Shown: positions 1-5,717 of the stretch, piece after piece
How the letters are laid out: every line of letters starts with the position of its first letter
Position numbering within the stretch: the first letter of the stretch is position 1
DNA from: DAITMV01 sp036834985
GTDB lineage: Bacteria; Pseudomonadota; Gammaproteobacteria; Burkholderiales; Burkholderiaceae_B
Assembly: GCA_036834985.1 (NCBI GenBank)
Contig: DAITMV010000188.1
Span: 1 to 5,766 of the forward strand
Reading direction: 5' to 3'
Length of the DNA stretch: 5,766 bases
The notes under the pieces: generated by a model
Seen by the model: only the letters and a program-made list of their open reading frames with translations
Database searches by the model: none
What the model was told of the DNA's origin: nothing
Position numbers and translations under genes: made by a program

Positions 1-142
1 TTCGACCCAATACGAACATCCATAAATCAGCAATCAGGCTGTTGTTACATCAGCAAAATGCCAGGATTGTTGTCAGAATCACGCTGACATGCCCTGCATC
101 GCCACCAAACTGCCTCCTGCATAAAGGTTTACGGATTATTTT

Positions 143-176
143 CAAAAAAGATGATGGCTGACGATGGCCTTTTTTG
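143..176. terminator. Possible intrinsic terminator (A-tract/T-tract hairpin)
   Basis: CAAAAAAG (143-150) is a perfect inverted copy of CTTTTTTG (169-176). An alternative inner pairing of GGC (156-158) with GCC (167-169) would give a short GC stem directly before a run of six T (170-175). This could end a rightward transcript entering from the left, and the matching A-tract makes it potentially bidirectional. The GC stem is only 3 bp, so the call is weak. A G/C-rich 5-bp stem, GGGGG (176-180) with CCCCC (188-192), follows immediately. Confidence 0.3.
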
Positions 177-229
177 GGGGACGCCCTCCCCCAGGGTCCC
201 TGCACAAAGTCCTTTCAGCCGCTACCCAT

Positions 230-251
230 CAGGTCACAACCCCATGACCTG
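230..251. promoter_or_regulatory. Inverted repeat CAGGTCA-N8-TGACCTG, possible operator
   Basis: A perfect 7-bp inverted repeat (230-236 and 245-251) with an 8-bp spacer lies just upstream of the candidate -35 box at 261-266. Its centre, near 240.5, would be about 55 bp upstream of the predicted transcription start, a position typical of activator binding. It could instead be a chance palindrome. No regulator gene is present in the window to pair it with. Confidence 0.3.
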
Positions 252-260
252 TTGGGCAGA

Positions 261-289
261 TTGCGTAACGCCAGCAAAGCCTTTATTCT
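261..289 (+). promoter_or_regulatory. Candidate sigma70 promoter for the ATP-grasp/methyltransferase operon
   Basis: TTGCGT (261-266) and TATTCT (284-289) are separated by exactly 17 bp. The first matches TTGACA at the TTG core and the second matches TATAAT at four of six positions. Start of transcription would be near 296, giving a leader of about 40 nt before the TTG start codon at 334. I saw no convincing sigma54 or sigma28 flagellar promoter in the region. Confidence 0.35.
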
Positions 290-320
290 GGTTCGAGGAT
301 TGATCGATTCCATTCGCTAC

Positions 321-336
321 AAGGGCACCACTTTTG
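321..336 (+). promoter_or_regulatory. RBS supporting the TTG start of the ATP-grasp gene
   Basis: AAGGG (321-325) sits 8 nt before TTG at 334-336, an ideal spacing. The ATG at 338 is in another frame and meets a stop after five codons. The Rossmann-like beginning of the protein (VLVFPAGTEIG) starts within a few residues of the TTG, so a later start would remove it. Confidence 0.65.
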
Positions 337-1620
337 AATGTCAGACAAGTTCTAGTCTTTCCCGCCGGCACGGAAATCGGCCTTGAGATTCATCAAGCGC
401 TGGTCCACTGCAAGGAGGTCCGCTTATTCGGTGCAGGCATTGCTGGCACCAACCACGGACAGTTTGCCTATGAGCGCTATCTGACCTTGCCCTCCATCTA
501 CGAAAATGGATGGCTGGACGCGCTGATCGAGGTTTGTCACACCTGGAAAATCGACTACCTGTTCCCCGCCTTCGATGATGTGATTGTTGAGCTGGCCAAG
601 GTTCGAGACCGCATTCCGGCCGTAGTATTGGCCCCGTCGTTGCGCACCTGTCTGGTCACACGATCCAAACAACAGACCTATGCGGCCTTGCAGGGTGTGA
701 TACGGGTTCCACGCGTGTACACGGCCCCACCAGCCGCCGCTGACTACCCGGTACTGGTCAAGCCCGATCAAGGTCAGGGATCCAAAGACATTCGTCGGGT
801 TGATACGCTGGAGGCTTTGACGCTGGCCTGTCAGGCCACGGATCAGCCGATCATTTGCGAATATTTGCCCGGCGAGGAATACACCGTTGACTGCTTTAGC
901 GACAGGGAGCGCGGCGTGCTGTTTGCGGGTGCGCGTATCCGACAGCGAACCCGAAACGGCATTTCGGTCAACACCGTCAGCTGCCCGCTACCGGGGATTG
1001 ATGCGATGGCCCAGGCCATTCATGCAACCTTTGACATGCAGGGTGTCTGGTTTTTCCAATTAAAAAGGGCGGCGGATGGCGAACTGGCCTTGCTGGAAGT
1101 CGCCCCCAGGATTGCGGGCTCGATGAGTCTGCACCGAGTGATGGGGGTGAATTTTCCGCTGTTGACGATATTCGAACATGAGCGGCTTGCGCTGACTCTG
1201 CAGGTCAACAACCACGCGGTTGAGCTGGACCGGGCCCTGTGCAACCGTTATAAACACGCCATTGTGTTTGAGTCCGCCTACATTGACCTGGATGACACCG
1301 TGATTCGGGGTGACCAGGTCAATATCGATGCCATTCGCTTTATTCACCAATGTAAAAATCGACTCAAGCCGGTGATCTTGATCACCCGCCATGCAGGAGA
1401 TCTGATTGCAACGCTGAAGCGATTTGGGCTCACTGATCTGTTTGACGAGGTCATTCATTTGCAGGCTGGGGAAAAAAAGTCGGCCTATATCACCCGGCCG
1501 CACAGCATTTTTATTGATGACAGTTTTGCAGAACGCAAAGATGTCCACCAAAAACACGGTATTCCCACCTTCGATGTCAGCATGATTGAGTTATTCTCTG
1601 ATCAAGCCTCCAGTCTATAA
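334..1620 (+). CDS. ATP-grasp ligase fused to a HAD-family hydrolase domain
   Basis: A 428-residue two-domain cytoplasmic protein. Residues 1-300 form an ATP-grasp enzyme of the carbamoyl-phosphate-synthase-like type: an N-terminal nucleotide-fold strand (VLVFPAGTEIG, 6-16), ATP-binding lysines near K112 and K143 (VLVKPDQGQGS, 141-150), the EYLPGEEYTVD segment (176-186), Q242 and the metal-site motif LLEVAPRIAGS (253-263). The usual ExNPR asparagine is alanine here. Residues 305-428 are a HAD domain with motif I DLDDT (D318 nucleophile, D320 acid), motif II T351, motif III K381/K382 and motif IV D395-D396, so it appears catalytically intact. ATP-grasp enzymes activate a carboxylate as acyl phosphate and join it to an amine; HAD domains are mostly phosphatases. 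The substrates are unknown. With a sugar aminotransferase in the same locus, N-acylation of an amino sugar is a plausible role (inference). It leads an operon with the methyltransferase, 12 bp downstream. Domain calls are firm, the biochemical role is not. Confidence 0.9.
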   Translation: MNVRQVLVFPAGTEIGLEIHQALVHCKEVRLFGAGIAGTNHGQFAYERYLTLPSIYENGWLDALIEVCHTWKIDYLFPAFDDVIVELAKVRDRIPAVVLAPSLRTCLVTRSKQQTYAALQGVIRVPRVYTAPPAAADYPVLVKPDQGQGSKDIRRVDTLEALTLACQATDQPIICEYLPGEEYTVDCFSDRERGVLFAGARIRQRTRNGISVNTVSCPLPGIDAMAQAIHATFDMQGVWFFQLKRAADGELALLEVAPRIAGSMSLHRVMGVNFPLLTIFEHERLALTLQVNNHAVELDRALCNRYKHAIVFESAYIDLDDTVIRGDQVNIDAIRFIHQCKNRLKPVILITRHAGDLIATLKRFGLTDLFDEVIHLQAGEKKSAYITRPHSIFIDDSFAERKDVHQKHGIPTFDVSMIELFSDQASSL

Positions 1621-1635
1621 GGAACCTGCGCCATG
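1619..1635 (+). promoter_or_regulatory. RBS of the methyltransferase gene
   Basis: AAGGA (1619-1623) overlaps the TAA stop of the ATP-grasp gene (1618-1620) and lies 9 nt before the ATG at 1633. The arrangement suggests translation linked to the upstream gene and supports a single rightward transcript. Confidence 0.7.
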
Positions 1636-2391
1636 GCCTTGTCCAATCAGGATGAATTAAATCTGCTCGAAAGCGTAACCCACACCTATGTGACCAGCGA
1701 AAGCCCCCAGGATCGCCTGATCAAATCCATGGCGGTTCGGGTGTTTGAGCCTTTTCTGAATAAACAGGGCCGGGCGCTGGAATTTGGTTGTTGTGATGGC
1801 TACATGACCTCACTGATCAAGCCCCTGGTAGGAGACATGACCGTGGTCGATGGCTCTGAGACCTTTCTGGCCCAAACCCGCCAACGCGTGCAAGGCAATA
1901 TCGAGTTTGTACATAGCCTGTTCGAGGAATTTAACGCCAGCAAGCCGTTTGATTTTGTGTTTGCCACCTACGTGCTGGAGCACGTTCGCGACTCTGTCGG
2001 TTTTTTACAGAAAGCAGCCGCGCAATTGTCGGACAACGGTCTGCTGTTTATTGTGGTGCCTAACGCCCGTGCACTGTCCCGCCAACTGGCGCGTCACATG
2101 GGTTTGCTGGATGATCTGTTTGCACTGACGCCCAACGACATCAACCATGGTCATCGGCGTGTGTATGACCGGGTTCTGCTCAACCGGGACATCGAGCAAG
2201 CAGGCCTTGTGCAAGTATCACAGGGTGGGTTGCTACTGAAAATACTCGCCGATTTTCAAATGGATAAGCTCATTGAAAACGGCGTGTTGGGCGAACCCCA
2301 GCAAGAGGGCTTGTTTAAGATGGGCCTGGAGTATCCTGAGCTGGCCGGCAGCCTTTTTGCAGTGTGCAAAAGGCCAACCCCCAATAAATAA
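1633..2391 (+). CDS. Class I SAM-dependent methyltransferase
   Basis: A 252-residue soluble enzyme with the SAM-binding Rossmann fold. Motif I is ALEFGCCDGYMT (48-59), a variant of the usual ExGxGxG loop with cysteines and an aspartate in the glycine positions. The acidic residue that binds the SAM ribose is D73 in VVDGS. The post-motif strand and helix are FDFVFATYVLEHVRD (106-120), and GLLFIVVPN (136-144) is the later strand; the pattern fits the methyltransferase type 11/12 group common in glycan clusters. The acceptor cannot be read from sequence. The neighbours point to O- or N-methylation of a sugar or its acyl substituent, comparable in role to VioM of the P. syringae flagellin glycan island, but I cannot show orthology. 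It is the second gene of the rightward operon and ends 2 bp from the stop of the opposing aminotransferase. A 9-bp hairpin lies in its last 45 bp. Confidence 0.88.
   Translation: MALSNQDELNLLESVTHTYVTSESPQDRLIKSMAVRVFEPFLNKQGRALEFGCCDGYMTSLIKPLVGDMTVVDGSETFLAQTRQRVQGNIEFVHSLFEEFNASKPFDFVFATYVLEHVRDSVGFLQKAAAQLSDNGLLFIVVPNARALSRQLARHMGLLDDLFALTPNDINHGHRRVYDRVLLNRDIEQAGLVQVSQGGLLLKILADFQMDKLIENGVLGEPQQEGLFKMGLEYPELAGSLFAVCKRPTPNK
2351..2374. repeat. Inverted repeat at the convergent gene ends, possible bidirectional terminator
   Basis: GCCTTTTTGC (2351-2360) pairs with GCAAAAGGC (2366-2374) around the 5-nt loop AGTGT, giving nine pairs with a single bulged T. It lies inside the 3' end of the methyltransferase gene and about 20 bp beyond the aminotransferase stop. 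There is no separate intergenic space for a terminator, so it might stop the leftward transcript. It lacks a clean T-run after the stem on either strand, so it is not a canonical intrinsic terminator, and it also encodes part of the methyltransferase. Confidence 0.3.
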
Positions 2392-2393
2392 GA

Positions 2394-3533
2394 TCAAACC
2401 GCTACAGGTACTGATTCGTTGACTTTGTTGCGAACCAGATCAGCAATAAACTCCACCTCGGCATCACTCAAACCGGGGTGAATCGGCAAACACAACACCC
2501 GATCCGAAATCCCGGTTGCAATCGGCAAGCCTTGTTTATGGGCGCTGGGCAAATTGCGGTACATCGGAAACTCGGAAATCAAGGGATAAAAATAACGGCG
2601 CGCCAAAATCGAATGGCGTCGCATCAAGGCATATAGCTCATCCCGGGTCTGGTGATAGGCTTCGTTGACGAGAATCGGGAAATATCCAAAATTGGGGTTG
2701 ATGCCTCGGCCATATTCATACAGCTGTATACCAGGCACACCCATGAGAACACTGCGGTATTTATTGTAAATGTCGCGACGACGATCAATGGCAGCACCAA
2801 TGTGTTTGAGCTGCAACAAGCCAAGTGCTGCATTAAACTCAGACATTTTGCCATTGATACCGGGGGCAACCACAGTGGTTTCGTCGACAAATCCAAAATT
2901 TTTCAAATGATCAACGTGTTGTTTGGTTTTTTTGTCGTGACAAATAATGGCGCCGCCCTCAAAGGTATTAAACACCTTGGTGGCGTGAAAACTCAGGATT
3001 GACATATCCCCATGCCGCAATATGGTGCCGCCAGCATCCTCGACACCAAATGCGTGAGCCGCGTCATAAATCACCTTCAAATTGTAGTTGTCGGCAATTT
3101 TCTGGATTTTATCCACATCGCAAGGCTGTCCATAACAATGGACCGGCATGATCGCGGTGGTATTGGGTGTGATCGCCGCCTCAATTTTTGCGGGGTCCAG
3201 GTTAAATGTTTCCGGATCAATGTCCACAAACACCGGCGTAATCTTGTTCCACAACAAAGAGTGCGAGGTCGCTACAAACGAATACGGTGTCGTGATGACT
3301 TCGCCACTGATGCGATAGGCCTGTAAGGCCGTGACCAGCGCGAGGGTTCCATTGGTAAACAACGACAGGTACTCAACGCCCAGATAACGGGCCAGCTCCT
3401 GTTCAAACTGTGCATGAAAGGGTCCACCATTGGTCAAGACCTTATTGCCCCAGATCTGCTGCAGGTAGGGCATAAACTCGTCGAGTGGAGGCAATACCGG
3501 TTGAGTGACCGTTAAGTTGTTATGAACCATCAT
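2394..3533 (-). CDS. VioA-like sugar aminotransferase (DegT/DnrJ/EryC1 family)
   Basis: A PLP-dependent aminotransferase of 379 residues from the ATG at 3533. Family marks, numbered from that ATG: VTQPVLPPLDEF near the N-terminus, the cofactor-binding turn NGT (61-63), YDAAHAFG with D157 and H160 contacting PLP, and SFHATKVFNTFEGG with K186 as the Schiff-base lysine. The opening segment and the SFHATKVFNT motif resemble VioA, which uses glutamate to convert dTDP-4-keto-6-deoxyglucose to dTDP-4-amino-4,6-dideoxyglucose (viosamine). Related enzymes (FdtB, QdtB, RffA/WecE) act on other keto-sugars, so the exact sugar is uncertain and I give no symbol. A GTG six bases upstream (3539) is also in frame but lies only 2 nt after AAGGA, so ATG 3533 is preferred; another ATG follows at 3530. 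The start overlaps the GT41 stop as ATGA, showing an operon with translational coupling. No keto-sugar-forming dehydratase is in the window. Confidence 0.9.
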   Translation of the reverse strand: MMVHNNLTVTQPVLPPLDEFMPYLQQIWGNKVLTNGGPFHAQFEQELARYLGVEYLSLFTNGTLALVTALQAYRISGEVITTPYSFVATSHSLLWNKITPVFVDIDPETFNLDPAKIEAAITPNTTAIMPVHCYGQPCDVDKIQKIADNYNLKVIYDAAHAFGVEDAGGTILRHGDMSILSFHATKVFNTFEGGAIICHDKKTKQHVDHLKNFGFVDETTVVAPGINGKMSEFNAALGLLQLKHIGAAIDRRRDIYNKYRSVLMGVPGIQLYEYGRGINPNFGYFPILVNEAYHQTRDELYALMRRHSILARRYFYPLISEFPMYRNLPSAHKQGLPIATGISDRVLCLPIHPGLSDAEVEFIADLVRNKVNESVPVAV

Positions 3534-5410
3534 GCCCACCTTCCTTGTGCGTCATACGCGTGCCCTGGCTGCGCAGTCAGGGTGTCTCTGTTTGAATAAG
3601 CCCACGCCAAGGCGCGGCAGAACTCATCCGTGTAATCGTTGTGATCCGAATAATGGCGATCCAGAATATGTCGGGAGGCCACCAGTTTTTTCATCTCCAG
3701 CAGCAAATCGGGCTTGTTGATCAGTTCAACAGCAGCCCCGATGTATTCCTGAACCTGCTCTGCCACAAAAAACTGTGCCAGATCAAATGCCGCCATGACG
3801 TTGTAATCAGATCGGGAATGGGGTTCCGGGCCGTTCAGGGCCAAAATGGGCAAACCCAATACCAGACAATCCATCGTGGACGATGCATTACCAAACGGAA
3901 ACGGACTCAACGCAAAGTGATGACCGGCAATCAGCTCCAGATACGCCTCGTAGGACATTCGAGGGGCTACCGTTGCTGTGGGGAAATAGCTGGTTAAGCG
4001 CCTCGTTGCCGACAGCTTACCCAATCCGAACTCATTGGGGAAAAACGTAAACTGGACAGGTTTTTCGGCGCGTTGTTCAATTTCCTTAAGCGCCATCATG
4101 AACGGCAGATTGATCTTCATCGCATGGCAAGGCACGGCAATCTTGATCACGTCATCAGACAACACCGAGGGTTCAGGTAACTTTAATCGCTTGTGGGCTT
4201 CAATCAAGCTGCCGACTTCTGCATCAAGCACCAACAGATTTTCTGAAAATACGTCAGGACCACCATAGGTGCGCCGATCCATAAAGACCGCATCAATGGT
4301 ATCGATTTGCGAAGTGGCCGGATGCCCCAGACTCATTACCTGCAAGGGAGCCCATCTCACGTTGGCCAGGGCGATACTCCAAGCGCGCATGCCGATACTT
4401 GGAAAATACACAATATCAGGCTGGCAACTATTAAGCACGTCCTGCAGGTCCAGTTCACTGCCGGGTATGGGTACATATGCATCAAACAACTGTTTACTGT
4501 GCTCATCCACATCGGCGGGCAAGGCCAGCAATACCAAACGGAATTCCTCGCGCAGCTTTTTAATGATCGGTGCATACCAACGATACATGGCGTGCAACGA
4601 ATTAAAGGACTCTGCAGCAATCGCAATGGTTTTTTTGCCCGGAGCCGCAGGCCTTTGTGTGAGGGACGGCGCTTTGACGTGTTTGCTGTGGAGGGTTCTT
4701 TTGAACCACTCATTTAAATGGCGTTTGATACCGTGTTTATGTTCGGAGGTGGAATAACTACACAACATCCACACATTGGCCACCGCGCCTCGATAGGCTT
4801 CCAGCGGCCGTAACTGGGGATAAGGGTTGTATTCTTCGAGCAAGAACTTCCGATTCGCCTCTCCTTGCAGGGTGATCGGCATGCGATCGAGCAGCAGCCC
4901 CAAGGCCAGCAGGGCTCCCATCTCGCTGACATCCAGTGTCAACTCGACCAGGCTTTCAGCTTCAATCTCATTGATATTGGACAAGAGGATTGAACGAATC
5001 AGGGCTGCGTTGTCCCGCACGTGTTTGGCAGGCTGCTCCTTGGCCCGCTGGTTGAGCAACGTCAATACATGCTTGGCAGACCCAAACCCGGACAACTCAT
5101 AGACATATCCGATAAAACGCTTTTGCATGCACAGGCGAACAATATCTGCCATCGAGAGGCGATAACTCATGTCCAATAATAACTGGCTATACAAGGCCGC
5201 CACGCGAGTACACAACGCCTGGGTATTAAACGAGGCGATTTGAAGCGCATGGGCGTAAGGCTTTTCCTCACACTCGATGGACAGCACATACAGCTGTTGG
5301 ATGACTTTCTCTAGACTGGAACGAGACTGAAAATGCATGGAATGCTCGATCGCCCTCAACTTCTCGTCGAGTGCGTTGTAAATCGAATCCAGTTCTGCTT
5401 GTAAATCCAT
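3530..5410 (-). CDS. HMW1C-like family 41 glycosyltransferase
   Basis: A 626-residue protein, close to the roughly 620 residues of Haemophilus HMW1C and Actinobacillus NGT, cytoplasmic enzymes that move glucose or galactose from UDP-sugars to asparagines of adhesins. Residues 1-240 are mainly helical, matching the all-alpha N-terminal domain; the rest is a GT-B fold. Visible family segments are SLHAMYRWYAPIIKKL (271-286, H273 in the place of the catalytic-site histidine), PDIVYFPSIGM (331-341), SLGHPATS (360-367), VPCHAMKINLPF (426-437, K432 as the nucleotide-binding lysine) and SPFPFGNASSTMD (502-514, D514 for UDP contact). From memory of the NGT structure, an asparagine four residues before that aspartate is serine (S510) here. 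No signal peptide or membrane segment is visible. The ATG at 5410 has a modest GGGA site 8 nt upstream, and the frame has no better start before a stop at 5459-5461. It is the first gene of the leftward operon. Acceptor and sugar are unproved; O-glycosylation of another protein such as flagellin is possible. Confidence 0.85.
   Translation of the reverse strand: MDLQAELDSIYNALDEKLRAIEHSMHFQSRSSLEKVIQQLYVLSIECEEKPYAHALQIASFNTQALCTRVAALYSQLLLDMSYRLSMADIVRLCMQKRFIGYVYELSGFGSAKHVLTLLNQRAKEQPAKHVRDNAALIRSILLSNINEIEAESLVELTLDVSEMGALLALGLLLDRMPITLQGEANRKFLLEEYNPYPQLRPLEAYRGAVANVWMLCSYSTSEHKHGIKRHLNEWFKRTLHSKHVKAPSLTQRPAAPGKKTIAIAAESFNSLHAMYRWYAPIIKKLREEFRLVLLALPADVDEHSKQLFDAYVPIPGSELDLQDVLNSCQPDIVYFPSIGMRAWSIALANVRWAPLQVMSLGHPATSQIDTIDAVFMDRRTYGGPDVFSENLLVLDAEVGSLIEAHKRLKLPEPSVLSDDVIKIAVPCHAMKINLPFMMALKEIEQRAEKPVQFTFFPNEFGLGKLSATRRLTSYFPTATVAPRMSYEAYLELIAGHHFALSPFPFGNASSTMDCLVLGLPILALNGPEPHSRSDYNVMAAFDLAQFFVAEQVQEYIGAAVELINKPDLLLEMKKLVASRHILDRHYSDHNDYTDEFCRALAWAYSNRDTLTAQPGHAYDAQGRWA
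3531..3546 (-). promoter_or_regulatory. RBS and ATGA overlap deciding the aminotransferase start
   Basis: Read on the minus strand, AAGGAAGG (3546-3539) precedes ATG at 3533-3531. AAGGA ends 8 nt before this ATG but only 2 nt before the alternative GTG at 3539. The same ATG forms ATGA with the TGA stop (3532-3530) of the glycosyltransferase gene. Confidence 0.7.
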
Positions 5411-5452
5411 CGTACTTGTCCCGTGGGCAGAGGTGAGGCAGTTAATGGAACA

Positions 5453-5483
5453 TTTATATCACGGGCTTCTTATAGTGCGTCAC
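5453..5483 (-). promoter_or_regulatory. Weak promoter candidate for the leftward GT41-aminotransferase operon
   Basis: On the minus strand TATAAA (5458-5453) is a good -10 box. The best -35 match is GTGACG (5483-5478), four of six positions, but the 19-bp spacing is long. Transcription would begin near 5446, leaving a leader of about 36 nt. A second TATAAG (5474-5469) has no useful -35 partner. Confidence 0.25.
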
Positions 5484-5580
5484 ACCATAAGGGGTGCGTT
5501 TTGGGGCTATATTTGCGGTTGGTTGGCTATGGGCGGGGGTGCCGGTTCGAGGTGGCTGAGCTGCGCTGTGCGATGGAGAG

Positions 5581-5685
5581 CAGGTTCGAGTGTTTGATGG
5601 TGTGAGCTACTCTTTGCGATGTGCTCTGACTACTTTGATGCTCCAGTTGTTGCTAATGCGCTTTGCGGTGATGCACAGGTTCGAG
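5581..5685. repeat. Two direct copies of CAGGTTCGAG
   Basis: Identical 10-mers lie at 5581-5590 and 5676-5685, 95 bp apart, with a third 8-bp core GGTTCGAG at 5544-5551. The core also appears at 290-297 in the opposite flank of the locus. The function is unknown; they could be protein-binding sites, fragments of a dispersed repeat or chance. Confidence 0.35.
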
Positions 5686-5717
5686 ACAGCGCTCGCCCCG
5701 TGAGGAATGTGAGGGTG

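Larger units (their letters stand above)
1..333. other. Left intergenic region, no supported gene
   Basis: I find no convincing coding sequence here. One rightward frame is open from position 3 to a TGA at 159-161, but its translation is basic, has no recognisable motif and could be chance or the tail of an unseen gene. A small rightward reading frame at 174-386 overlaps the start of the ATP-grasp gene in another frame and has no RBS or family features. The stretch does contain a possible terminator (143-176), an inverted repeat (230-251) and a promoter candidate (261-289), listed separately, which fits an upstream regulatory region for the rightward operon. Confidence 0.6.

Noticed and set aside
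3..161. Open rightward frame from the window edge to a TGA, possible tail of an upstream gene
   Set aside because: About 50 codons without motif; open length is not exceptional and nothing links it to a family.
174..386. 70-residue rightward reading frame
   Set aside because: It overlaps the ATP-grasp start in a different frame, has a G/C hairpin rather than an RBS before it and no recognisable motif.
1060..1557. 165-residue leftward reading frame opposite the ATP-grasp/HAD gene
   Set aside because: It lies wholly antisense to strongly conserved ATP-grasp and HAD motifs and has no family features; it is a shadow frame.
3531..3539. GTG at 3539 as the aminotransferase start
   Set aside because: It is only 2 nt from the AAGGA site, whereas ATG at 3533 has 8-nt spacing and the ATGA overlap typical of coupled genes.
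4269..4757. 162-residue rightward reading frame opposite the GT41 gene
   Set aside because: It is antisense to the conserved GT-B core and its Cys/Ser/Arg-rich translation looks like a shadow.
5423..5605. 60-residue rightward reading frame in the right flank
   Set aside because: No RBS, no motif, and it runs through repeat-bearing GT-rich DNA.
5676..5686. GGTTCGAG resembling a tRNA T-loop
   Set aside because: No matching T-stem closure, anticodon arm or acceptor stem around any of the copies.
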